Shown one piece after another: positions 1 to 6,714 of a stretch of 9,098 bases of DNA. A program made the position numbers and the translations under genes. Within the stretch, counting starts at the first letter, position 1, and every line of letters starts with the position of its first letter. Location: contig DASRRM010000146.1 in the NCBI GenBank assembly GCA_035695715.1, positions 1 to 9,098 on the forward strand, read 5' to 3'. Source of the stretch: RYN-428 sp035695715 (GTDB taxonomy: Bacteria > Planctomycetota > Phycisphaerae > Tepidisphaerales > Tepidisphaeraceae). The notes beneath the pieces are model-generated. The model saw nothing but the letters and a program-made list of their open reading frames with translations, searched no databases and had not been told where the DNA came from.

Positions 1-8
1 TGACGACA

Positions 9-38
9 ATGTCCCATGATGTCTCCGAATGTCTCCTG
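9..38. repeat. Three 10-bp-phased ATGTCYCC repeats at the window edge
   Basis: Three units start exactly 10 bp apart, at 9, 19 and 29: ATGTCCCATG, ATGTCTCCGA and ATGTCTCCTG. The octamer TGACGACA also occurs at both 1-8 and 47-54. One-helical-turn phasing is typical of protein-binding arrays. The ATGTCTCC core recalls the subterminal repeats of IS21/IS481-type insertion sequences as I remember them. No transposase gene lies to the right, so any element would have to extend leftwards out of the window. The repeat is read directly from the sequence; the IS link is inference. Confidence 0.45.
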
Positions 39-61
39 TTTCGTCCTGACGACAGCGCGGC

Positions 62-193
62 CGGGAACGCCGACGTCCCGTCGGCTCCTCCAAAATGGCC
101 GACGAGACGATCGGTGTTCATGGGCGGGTGATTCAACGTCACGACCGTTGCGGCTTTTTCGTCTCAGGGCCGACGAGGACGTCGGCGTTCCCG
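62..193. repeat. Long imperfect inverted repeat, possible interspersed or MITE-like element
   Basis: The left arm (62-85) starts CGGGAACGCCGACGTCC. The right arm (169-193) is its reverse complement apart from a single one-base insertion, giving about 24 pairs around an 83-bp centre. A nested pair, GAGACGA at 104-110 and TCGTCTC at 159-165, would extend the cruciform. The decamer GGCCGACGAG also occurs as a direct repeat (97-106 and 168-177). No convincing coding frame was recognised here. The structure suggests a mobile-type or interspersed hairpin repeat; copy number cannot be judged from one window. Confidence 0.6.
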
Positions 194-255
194 ATACCGC
201 AACTTCCGGGAACCCCTCGGCCCTTTCTATCCCAGCAAATTCATTATGCGCGACA

Positions 256-1008
256 TTATCCTCTCTGCGGACTCTGCGTCTCGGCGGTGAATAATCCCTC
301 ACTCTCCATCCCGCGCTCGTCCGCTTCCCTCCGACCCAAATCCTCATCCTTAAACGACAAAATCAGCTCCCTCAGCCGCACCTCAAAGTCGCGCCTTTTG
401 CCCGGCGGGACAGCCAGCACCAGGGGATTATGCTCCACTGGCTTCATTTGCCTGACCGCGCCCGGCAGCAGCCCGCGCCCCTTCAGTAGCAGCGCCGCCG
501 CCCGAAAATCACGCGCTGCTGCACCTGACAGCGTGGCAGCGGCCACCTCGGCTCCCTGCATCAGCCGATCCTCGATGGCCCTCACCGTCCGCCGCCGCCA
601 CGCTTCCATGGCTGCGCGAAACGCCGGGTCTTCGTTGACCCATCGCGACAGGGTTCGGCGGGTAACCCCCGCCGTCCGCGCCGCGTCGGCGTAACTTTTC
701 CCCGCCATCAAGTCTTCCAGCGCATACTGCTGCTGCGTGCGCAGCATCATCATCTCCGCCGTCGCGTCGGCAGTCGTCTCCAGCGCATCCTCATCCGGCA
801 CAACCCCCTCATCCAACCCCGCGGCCCGCTGGACCCCATTCTGATTCTGACTTCCCCCGCCAACGACCGCCGGCAAATCCCCCGCTTCTGCCCGGCTGCC
901 GCCAACCGCCGGCTGAATTTCCCCACCCGCCGCCACATCGTCCGCGCAAGCCGCCACCATCGCATGCAACGCCGCCGGGACATTCCGAACCAATTCCTGA
1001 TCGCTCAT
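256..1008 (-). CDS. Helix-turn-helix protein of unknown role (transposase/terminase-small-subunit-like HTH)
   Basis: This is a 250-aa protein starting at ATG 1008, with a perfect AGGAGG at 1015-1020 six bases upstream. Residues 1-85 are Ala/Gly/Asp-rich and low in complexity. Residues 94-139 form a homeodomain-like HTH: a helix, then the pattern SYADAARTAGVTRRTLSRW, then a helix starting at an NEDPAFRAA motif. This arrangement is common to phage terminase small subunits, IS-type transposase HTHs and many planctomycete orphan proteins. Residues 140-190 continue as an Ala-rich helical region and 195-225 are basic and amphipathic. DNA binding is likely but the target is unknown. No terminase large subunit or other phage gene is adjacent, so a prophage role is not supported. 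The last twelve or so residues are encoded by an interspersed repeat. Translation may be controlled by the hairpin at 1014-1061. Confidence 0.8.
   Translation of the reverse strand: MSDQELVRNVPAALHAMVAACADDVAAGGEIQPAVGGSRAEAGDLPAVVGGGSQNQNGVQRAAGLDEGVVPDEDALETTADATAEMMMLRTQQQYALEDLMAGKSYADAARTAGVTRRTLSRWVNEDPAFRAAMEAWRRRTVRAIEDRLMQGAEVAAATLSGAAARDFRAAALLLKGRGLLPGAVRQMKPVEHNPLVLAVPPGKRRDFEVRLRELILSFKDEDLGRREADERGMESEGLFTAETQSPQRG
259..291. repeat. 'TTCACCGC(A/C)GAGACGCAGAG'-type interspersed repeat at a gene 3' end
   Basis: On the minus strand this stretch begins TTCACCGCCGAGACGCAGAG and continues with another GCAGAG unit before the TAA stop of the HTH gene. It closely resembles a short purine-rich repeat built of CGCAGAG units that I recall from many environmental genomes. 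It supplies the final residues (FTAETQSPQR) of the preceding protein. Only one copy is visible in this window. Confidence 0.5.
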
Positions 1009-1013
1009 TGGCG

Positions 1014-1061
1014 ACCTCCTGTGAAAAAAGAGAAAGGAAGAAAAGAGATGTCACAGGAGGT
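1014..1061 (-). promoter_or_regulatory. RBS-occluding stem-loop in the leader of the HTH gene
   Basis: In the minus-strand transcript, ACCTCCTGTGA (from 1061-1051) is a perfect 11-base complement of TCACAGGAGGT (from 1024-1014). The second arm contains the whole AGGAGG Shine-Dalgarno, six bases before the ATG. The 26-nt loop is almost entirely pyrimidine. Just before and through the upstream arm, the RNA reads TCACCTCCT, identical to the 3' tail of bacterial 16S rRNA. The pairing is seen directly. Translational occlusion (thermosensor, autoregulation or a protein-released switch) is inference. Confidence 0.55.
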
Positions 1062-1200
1062 GAAATTAGGAAATTCGGGGGCGGGGGTGCAACGTTTACT
1101 ATGGAGGTGGTTTTGAAGTGGGCCGGATTTCGTGGAATGTTGAACGCGGCTCGCCGCGACGGCGGCATGCGTGGGTGATATTATCGCAACCACATGCCGG

Positions 1201-2916
1201 CTATTCTGGCGCCTGCTCGTATCTGAGCTGTCCTGATCTCGCCAGGTGCCTAACCAAGTCGTTCGATTCTGACGGCGGCTCGGGATTTAGACTTGGACCG
1301 ATCACCCTCACGGTACACTTTGAGTTGATTAAACGAATGAGGCAATCGTGTGCAGTGGCAGATGCAGCAATAGATTCACGAAGTCGCCCGCTGCCGTCGC
1401 GTTGCGTATCGGCGTGGTCCCATTGATATCTCTCGTTTTCCAAGAAATTGGACCATTGCTCTCCAGAAACGATGAGCTGCAAACTTGCCTTGCCGTCCTG
1501 GAGCAGCTTTCTTGCAATATATTGATCCACATATTCGCAAAGCCAGCCCACATGAATCCAAGGCGAAATCATCGCCCGGTGGGGGGTCGTGGTCGGCCTA
1601 CCAGGTGACGACCTCACAACGAGCATGGCCGCTGGATACTTCTTGCTTGAGGGTCGCGTGCCATTTCGGATGCTCTTAAGCCGTTGTCTCTGTTTCCCCA
1701 GCAAAAAGCGATTGAGGAAGGTCCCAAAACGACGCCCATCGATTTCCAGATCGTGTCCCTTTGGTAGATCAGCAAACGCTACAACAAACAATACGAAATG
1801 GTCATCCTGCTTGCGGTCAATTACCTCGGCGACCGCTTTTTCGATTGCCCGGTTCGCAACTTCGAATCCACGATCAGTGACGACGACCGGAACGAGGTAA
1901 ATGTGCCGACTATATAGGAATCGCACGGGCACACGAAGCGCGCCGACCGAGTACGCCCACCTATCCATTGCTGGCGGGTCTATCTTCAGGTGATGTTGCA
2001 GAAGGCCTTGAAAATTTGCCATCCTTTGGATTGACGACGCCGTTGATTCTTTAACAAGTCGGCCAATTTCCCGCGGGACATCGTCGCGGTGGTTACTAAT
2101 TACGATTGCATTCGTGCATCGATTCTCCAACAGGGCAAGGCCCAAATGCTCCAGGCCATCAAGTCCGCGCCGGGGGCGGGAATAGGCAACTTCCAAGACA
2201 CCCAACCGAATCTTCCATGTCTCTATTCCCTCAAGAATTGATTGTATCAAGGCCCGACGGAGCAGCGGTTTTGTCTTGCGGCCCAATTCTCCACGCACGA
2301 GCTTGATGGCTGTCGCCAACAAGTTCACTCCCAGAGCGCCCACAGTGTCCCTCTGTGCCTGCGTCGTTTCCTCCAAAAATACGACGTGCGCGAGAAGATC
2401 GACGTAGGATTCCCGAGGCGAATCAAGAGTTACTTCACCGTTCGGCGTGTCCGGCAACTGAATGCGTACTCCCATCCAACCATGAAATTGTTCGTTTTTC
2501 CCGCCGTACGGTCCTATGGCCACGGTATTCGCATAAACAAAAAACAATGGGAACGGCAGTTCGGCCCTCTTGCGAACCTCCGCGAATTCAGAGGTCTGAA
2601 ATCTCTCCATGAGAAGTTCATACTCGTGTCGGAGCATTGCAATTAATCTGAAACGTTCGGTATGTGGGATGTTCCAGGTATTCTTCACCTTTTCAAGGTA
2701 TATCGCGTCACTCACCTCCTTTGCGTATGCGGAGATCGTTTTCGCGACGGTATGTTGGGCGCCACCAGCCCGGAAAAAATATCGACTGACCTCTTGTGCG
2801 GCGCCGATCTCTGCAAAAGTCCCGAATTCGCTGCAATCGGCGTTGATGTCGGACGCGTGCCGGTACGCAACCTGTTCCGACGTCAGATGCCGCGGTCGTC
2901 GTTTGTGATCTGACAT
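1201..2916 (-). CDS. 571-aa soluble protein; N-terminal half related to a family mislabelled 'TonB-dependent receptor'
   Basis: The ATG at 2916 is preceded by AGGGGA (2923-2928). There is no signal peptide, transmembrane segment or barrel pattern, so the protein should be cytoplasmic. Ordered motifs in residues 45-275 are: TVAKTISAYAKEVSDAIY, RLIAMLRHEYELLMERF, FFVYANTVA followed by HGWMGVRIQ, then ETTQAQRDTVGALGVNLL, and finally GLDGLEHLGLALLENRCTNAIVIS. From memory this series matches a widespread family of about 480 aa annotated 'TonB-dependent receptor' or 'nicotinate-nucleotide adenylyltransferase', whose true function I do not know. I recognise nothing in residues 290-571, which mix hydrophobic strand-like stretches (VPVRFLYSRHIYLVPVVVTD, HFVLFVVAFADL) with basic segments. 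Base composition is less GC-rich than neighbours (sampled lines 50-57% against about 73% in the HTH gene), which may mean transfer. The gene lies 192 bp upstream of the HTH gene on the same strand, so co-transcription is possible. Confidence 0.85.
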   Translation of the reverse strand: MSDHKRRPRHLTSEQVAYRHASDINADCSEFGTFAEIGAAQEVSRYFFRAGGAQHTVAKTISAYAKEVSDAIYLEKVKNTWNIPHTERFRLIAMLRHEYELLMERFQTSEFAEVRKRAELPFPLFFVYANTVAIGPYGGKNEQFHGWMGVRIQLPDTPNGEVTLDSPRESYVDLLAHVVFLEETTQAQRDTVGALGVNLLATAIKLVRGELGRKTKPLLRRALIQSILEGIETWKIRLGVLEVAYSRPRRGLDGLEHLGLALLENRCTNAIVISNHRDDVPREIGRLVKESTASSIQRMANFQGLLQHHLKIDPPAMDRWAYSVGALRVPVRFLYSRHIYLVPVVVTDRGFEVANRAIEKAVAEVIDRKQDDHFVLFVVAFADLPKGHDLEIDGRRFGTFLNRFLLGKQRQRLKSIRNGTRPSSKKYPAAMLVVRSSPGRPTTTPHRAMISPWIHVGWLCEYVDQYIARKLLQDGKASLQLIVSGEQWSNFLENERYQWDHADTQRDGSGRLRESIAASATAHDCLIRLINSKCTVRVIGPSLNPEPPSESNDLVRHLARSGQLRYEQAPE

Positions 2917-3622
2917 AAGATATCCCCTGTGGTACCTTGAACGACGTTACTGGGACTGAAATGTTGGGAGAAACAAAAAACAAGTGGTCGGCCTGACGCC
3001 CGAACCGCGATAGTAGCGTCTTTCTTCGCTGTGCACAAGGGTCGCATACATTGAATGAGCAAGGATTTGCGCGGCAGAGATTGAATGGCACGTGGCCTTT
3101 CATCTGGATTCTACCGCTTGGCCCCCAGGCAAGATTGCGTAACGATCACGCGACCGAAGTCTTACCATAACGTCACCCGCGCCTGCATCCCAGTATTCCG
3201 GCTCTTGACGCAATACGGCGCTGGGTAGATCTTGGCGTGAGATACTCGGTGCGATAGGACTCGAGGCGCGCGTTGGTGTTTCAAACGACACAACAGACGA
3301 CCGGGGATGGCATTGCTTCCGCCTTTCGTATTGCTAAAGCGCGGTCATAATAACCGACAGTTCTCAGGCTACAGAGCAGCGAATACGTTGCAAGGGCCTG
3401 CAGTCCATCGGGGCGGAAAACGGGGTTGTATTTGGAAGGGCGACGTAAGCCGGTTGATCCTTCGGCCGTTCCCCCCTGCTTGACGAGGGCCGCTTGCTTG
3501 ATTTTGGCATCGGCGATCAGCAGAATATTCCCAACATTTTAATCAGAGTCGCCTTCGCGCGAGGCTTTTGGGGCGAGCGTGGCGCGGGCGGGTTTGATGC
3601 TTTTCTTTGAAGGGAGGTTCCA
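2917..3622. other. 706-bp intergenic region without a supportable gene
   Basis: This separates the divergently transcribed 571-aa gene (-) and small zinc-ribbon gene (+), so promoters for both should lie here. A weak sigma-70-like pair for the plus gene is TTGATT (3498-3503) and CAGAAT (3521-3526) with a 17-bp spacer. A GTG-started 63-codon minus frame (3100-3291) has no Shine-Dalgarno. An 85-codon minus frame (3281-3538) is open but has no ATG, GTG or TTG near its beginning. Both may be chance frames or remains of a decayed gene. Confidence 0.5.
3610..3617 (+). promoter_or_regulatory. Shine-Dalgarno deciding a GTG start
   Basis: AAGGGAGG ends five bases before the GTG at 3623. No ATG in the same frame has a comparable site, so the GTG is taken as the start of the zinc-ribbon gene. 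Confidence 0.75.
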
Positions 3623-4189
3623 GTGGCGATCGATGGACTGATTTGCCAGGGGTGCGGCGTGGAAGCGCTGGCCAAGTATGTCGAATTTCACCAGAATATC
3701 GGGGCGCTGATTGTGCGGTTCAACAGCTCCGCAAAGGGAAATATGTGCAAGCGCTGCGTCCATGCGCAGTTCTGGAAACGCACCCTGGTGACGGCCGGCA
3801 TTGGCTGGTTCGGCACTCTCTCCTTCATCATCGCGCCCATTTTTGTCATCATGAACATCGTGCGCTATTGCTCGGCGCTGGGAATGCCCGGCGTGCCCGC
3901 CGGTGCAACCAAGCCGGTCTTGACCCCTCGGGCGATTGCAGCGATTGAGCCGTTTTCTGTGGAGTTGATCGACCGGCTGAATCGCAAGGAGCACCTCGTG
4001 GCCATCGCGCAGGAAATGGCTCCGCGGGCGGGCGTCACGCCGGGCCAGGTGGTGCTGTATGTGGTGGCGCTGGCACAGGCCTCGCGGCAGGCAGCGCCGG
4101 TGAAGACCTATGGTTTTCCGGTTGGCCAGGCCAGGCCGCCGGCGCTGCCCAGCGAGCCGCGGCGGGTACTGCCCTTGCCGCCGGTGTGA
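3623..4189 (+). CDS. Small zinc-ribbon membrane protein of unknown function
   Basis: This 188-aa protein starts at GTG. Residues 8-11 (CQGC) and 42-45 (CKRC) make a two-knuckle zinc ribbon. The intervening segment KYVEFHQNIGALIVRF and the following KGNMCKRCVHAQFWKRTLV are characteristic of a family of bacterial membrane proteins, recalled from planctomycetes among others. A hydrophobic stretch at about 54-84 (GWFGTLSFIIAPIFVIMNIV) forms one long or two short transmembrane helices. Residues 100-155 are predicted soluble and helical, and the tail from about 160 is Pro-rich. The whole cysteine-to-membrane block fits the family; the C-terminal part is more variable. The molecular role is unknown, though metal binding at the membrane is a reasonable inference. 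It is convergent with the secreted-protein gene, only 59 bp away, and no operon partner is visible. Confidence 0.85.
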   Translation: MAIDGLICQGCGVEALAKYVEFHQNIGALIVRFNSSAKGNMCKRCVHAQFWKRTLVTAGIGWFGTLSFIIAPIFVIMNIVRYCSALGMPGVPAGATKPVLTPRAIAAIEPFSVELIDRLNRKEHLVAIAQEMAPRAGVTPGQVVLYVVALAQASRQAAPVKTYGFPVGQARPPALPSEPRRVLPLPPV

Positions 4190-4248
4190 ATGTGGACAGC
4201 GGAAAGCAGGCGCGGTCATTCGCTCGATTCGCTGATTCCGCAGCGTTA

Positions 4249-5340
4249 CTACCCGTTCAGCCAATCGGCGATTTTTTTCGAATCGGCGCGAAGTCCGGCG
4301 TGTTGTGCCAAGTCAGCAACGAACGGCCGCAATCGGGCGAGTTCGGCGGCCGATAGAACGTCAACTGCCTTGAAGGGCAAAGGCCCAGGGCCGTGATACG
4401 GATTCTTGCTGTCTGGGTCGCTGAAAAATTCCGGGGAAATGGCGCTTCCCAAATCGATCGAAATGCCAAAACGAATGGTTGGATCAGGTGCGTCGATCAA
4501 CAGCATCGCCAGCGCATGGGCGGCGGCGATTTGCGCTTTTAATGGGACGTGGCTGTTCCGCATGGTGCGTCCAAGTGAGCGGGTCATCGCGGAACATGTG
4601 CCTTGCGAAATCGCCTCGGCCTTGGGGTGAAGGACATCGCGGTAGAATACTTCGATAAAATGATCGGGGAGGGCCGCCATTCCGTCGGTGGTCGCCGCCT
4701 CGCATGCATAGCCGCTCACGATGTCGCCCTTGTCCGAAAGGGCGCGCTCGATGGATTTGAAAAAGTCCGATTTGTCCGGCGCTCGGCGAAGTTTCTCAAG
4801 CTGGCAGACTTTTTCCAGCCCCGCCGGCTCGGTGGCGCCCGGGCCGCTGGCGATATAGACCCGGCTTACCGCCGATTCCACGCCCGGGATTACCGGGCCA
4901 GTTGGGTCGTAGCTATGAGGAATGACGATCACGCACAATTCCTGTCCCGGTTTCCAGAATGATGGATCGTCCCAGATAGAGGAATGATCGCAGAACTGAG
5001 CCGGGGGATAGGTGCGTACGTATTGAACCACCGCTTCGTTCGTTTCATCGCCCAGAAGCACCCTGGAAACCCGCAGCGTCATCTTTCCAAATTCAACCTG
5101 GGCGTTGGGCGGGCTATCAACGCGGAGATTTCCGATCGTGCAGCGGTAAACCCGGGCATCATACGCCATCGCCTCGTTGAGGTTGTCCACGGATTCCACC
5201 TTGTACAAGCCGTTGGGTTCTGGCTGGATACGGGGCGGGCGCGCCAAGGCCGGGCTGCAATCGGCGGCGGCGGAAATAGCGACGACCGTCCAAAGGGTCA
5301 ACGCCACACTGTTCTTTCGGAAAAGGCGAAGTGCAGGCAT
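4249..5340 (-). CDS. Secreted protein of unknown function
   Basis: From ATG 5340 the product is 363 aa, beginning with a basic segment and a hydrophobic core (SVALTLWTVVAISAAA) and ending in an ALA|RPP cleavage-like site near residue 34. This is a typical Sec signal peptide. The open frame extends to a TTG at 5403, but that lacks a binding site. GGGGA at 5350-5354 sits nine bases before the ATG at 5340 and directly abuts an alternative ATG at 5349, so 5340 is preferred. Residues 45-165 look beta-rich (MTLRVSRVLLGDE, VVQYVRTYP, LCVIVIPHSYDP). Residues 180-363 look mostly helical, with AAAHALAMLLIDAP near the end. Several cysteines (about positions 28, 67, 117, 136, 179) could form disulfides. 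I do not recognise the family. A periplasmic or exported location is likely, and no function is suggested. Confidence 0.8.
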   Translation of the reverse strand: MPALRLFRKNSVALTLWTVVAISAAADCSPALARPPRIQPEPNGLYKVESVDNLNEAMAYDARVYRCTIGNLRVDSPPNAQVEFGKMTLRVSRVLLGDETNEAVVQYVRTYPPAQFCDHSSIWDDPSFWKPGQELCVIVIPHSYDPTGPVIPGVESAVSRVYIASGPGATEPAGLEKVCQLEKLRRAPDKSDFFKSIERALSDKGDIVSGYACEAATTDGMAALPDHFIEVFYRDVLHPKAEAISQGTCSAMTRSLGRTMRNSHVPLKAQIAAAHALAMLLIDAPDPTIRFGISIDLGSAISPEFFSDPDSKNPYHGPGPLPFKAVDVLSAAELARLRPFVADLAQHAGLRADSKKIADWLNG

Positions 5341-5526
5341 AGGCTTCATTCCCCGAAAAGTAAGCGGAATCGAAATTCTCCATGGCCGAAGGTGCCGCGT
5401 CAATCAGGGCATGAGCGACAGTATGATGTGGCGTTGCAATCGGGCCGGCCTCGTTACCTTTACGCGGCCTTATTGAGGTAACATTGGAAATTGCCAGCCC
5501 CTTCGAGTCCGCCAGGGAAAACGCAC
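5341..5526. promoter_or_regulatory. Divergent intergenic region with a 7-bp inverted repeat
   Basis: This 186-bp stretch must hold the promoters of the secreted-protein gene (-) and the four-TM zinc-ribbon gene (+). The only structure seen is GTTACCT (5453-5459) with AGGTAAC (5476-5482), a perfect 7-bp inverted repeat with a 16-bp centre. It could be an operator-like site but is short enough to be chance. No clear -35/-10 pair was found. Confidence 0.3.
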
Positions 5527-6528
5527 ATGCCCAAACCCTCCCGTCAACCGCGATCGCCGCCAGGGCGCTTTCGGCGCATGGTCTGTTGGATATTTCCAAT
5601 CATCTTCGTGACCTGGGCCATCCTTCGCGTGGGTTCAGACACCCAGTTGCAGAGCCATTCGCGATCCCAGGTCGGCGATTGGGGTTTCTTTTTCACCTGC
5701 AACCAATCAGGCATCACGATCTCGCTGGATGAGCCGCGGCCGAGGATCGAGGGTCCTTCGGTCATGGCTGCAACCTGGCCCGACCCTCCGGCATTCGCGC
5801 GATGGTCCGCCGAGATGCACCGCCGCGACTTGGCCTATGGCAATTGGCGGCACGGGCCCCTGCGTCTATGCGTACGATTTGCACTGATATCGGAGCAGGG
5901 AAGGTTGCCGACGGACCCCGGGCCGCGGCACCGCTTCTTCAGCGGGTACGAGCACAGCCTGCACGTCCGCCAGTGGCTTGTTTTTCCGCTTCTATTCATT
6001 CCAGCGTTCGTTTCCGCCATCCTGCTTGTCAAAGGCGCGGTCCGCCGACGAACGCGGATTCGAATGGGATTGTGCCTCAATTGTGGTTACGACTTGCGCG
6101 CCAGTTCTGATCTTTGCCCCGAGTGCGGCTCGGCCATTGCGATCCCCGCTCATACGCCCGATGCAACGAGCAGCGCTAATCGTTCTTCGGCAATGCGTTA
6201 TTTGGGCAGGCTCTGTTTCGGTCTGGCCGCCTGGGTATCCGTCGGCCTCTGTCTCGCTTTGCTCGCGGCATGGTGGCTGGCTGCTGGGATATTTGGGAAG
6301 ACTAACTTTCGGCTGGGAAACTACGTTTTTTGGAACACGGAGGATTTCCAGTTTTCATGGAGTTGCGGGCTGACGAATGGATGGCTCTCCCTGCAAAACA
6401 TCTCGGTCGTACTTCTCCTCGCAGTGTTGCCGGTGATCGAAACCGCTCAAATCTGGTTGCGGTGGAGGGAAAGGCGAAAAGAGCTTGGCTCCGCAGGACT
6501 ATATCCGGATTCGGGGGCAGCATCATAA
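5527..6528 (+). CDS. Four-TM zinc-ribbon membrane protein (planctomycete type), internally duplicated
   Basis: The product is 333 aa from ATG 5527, with AGGGA at 5514-5518 eight bases upstream. A TTG at 5491 would add 12 residues but is poorer. Predicted layout: basic N-terminus, TM1 at about 18-35, an extracytoplasmic domain at 36-148 rich in Trp/Pro/His, TM2 at 149-170, then a basic linker. Residues 183-201 form the zinc ribbon CLNCGYDLRASSDLCPECG, with cysteines at 183, 186, 197 and 200. TM-ectodomain-TM followed by this ribbon is an arrangement I recall as very common in planctomycetes, where copies usually end soon after the ribbon. Here a second TM (about 226-254), a 36-residue loop and TM4 (about 291-312) follow. 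The loop's FSWSCGLTNGWLSL loosely echoes the first ectodomain's FFFTCNQSGITISL, suggesting a duplicated module. The function is unknown. Confidence 0.85.
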   Translation: MPKPSRQPRSPPGRFRRMVCWIFPIIFVTWAILRVGSDTQLQSHSRSQVGDWGFFFTCNQSGITISLDEPRPRIEGPSVMAATWPDPPAFARWSAEMHRRDLAYGNWRHGPLRLCVRFALISEQGRLPTDPGPRHRFFSGYEHSLHVRQWLVFPLLFIPAFVSAILLVKGAVRRRTRIRMGLCLNCGYDLRASSDLCPECGSAIAIPAHTPDATSSANRSSAMRYLGRLCFGLAAWVSVGLCLALLAAWWLAAGIFGKTNFRLGNYVFWNTEDFQFSWSCGLTNGWLSLQNISVVLLLAVLPVIETAQIWLRWRERRKELGSAGLYPDSGAAS

Positions 6529-6572
6529 CCTAATACGTTTGTGTCATCGTTTTCTCCGCCGATTGCCGGGAT

Positions 6573-6600
6573 CGGATTTGCAGAGCGCTCCGCAAATCCG
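6573..6600. terminator. 28-bp palindrome between convergent genes, possible bidirectional terminator
   Basis: CGGATTTGC (6573-6581) and GCAAATCCG (6592-6600) are perfect 9-bp arms. The centre contains the self-complementary GAGCGCTC, so all but one base pair of the 28-bp unit can pair. It lies 45 bp after the stop of the plus gene and 115 bp beyond the stop of the minus GH76 gene. A second GC-only pairing exists at 6603-6610 with 6645-6652. There is no T-run directly after the stem, so intrinsic termination is not certain and a repeat is an alternative. Confidence 0.45.
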
Positions 6601-6714
6601 GGGCGGCGCGGCGATAAAGTTTGTTTTCACTACGGAGCGTTATGCGCGCCGCTTGCCCCGGCGTGAAGGCATTTTCGCAAAAACCGCTCAGTCTGAGTAA
6701 TTAAACCGCCAACA

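Noticed and set aside
95..694. 199-codon plus-strand open frame
   Set aside because: It is antisense to the HTH gene and runs across the inverted repeat. The composition is Ser/Arg-rich without a fold pattern, and the minus frame has a clear HTH and RBS.
256..1008. Calling the HTH gene a phage terminase small subunit and the region a prophage
   Set aside because: The HTH alone is not specific, and no terminase large subunit, portal, capsid or integrase gene lies in the window.
1025..1050. Homopurine stretch as triplex (H-DNA) element
   Set aside because: Mirror symmetry is only partial. The stretch is better explained as the pyrimidine-rich loop of the leader hairpin.
1201..2916. Annotating the 571-aa protein as a TonB-dependent receptor
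   Set aside because: It has no signal peptide, plug domain, TonB box or beta-barrel pattern. Only similarity to a family carrying that name supports it.
2708..3103. 131-codon minus frame overlapping the start of the 571-aa gene
   Set aside because: It shares DNA with the N-terminus of the 571-aa gene in another frame and reads as unstructured sequence.
3100..3291. 63-codon minus frame starting with GTG
   Set aside because: There is no Shine-Dalgarno and no recognised motif, and it overlaps another equally weak frame.
3281..3538. 85-codon open minus frame in the large gap
   Set aside because: It reads fairly protein-like (ILLIADAKIKQAALV) but follows a TAA directly and has no usable start codon or RBS. 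It could be a gene remnant but cannot be supported.
3539..4264. 241-codon minus-strand open frame
   Set aside because: It is antisense to the zinc-ribbon gene and the product is His/Arg-rich with no recognisable motif, whereas the plus frame shows paired CxxC motifs and a TM segment.
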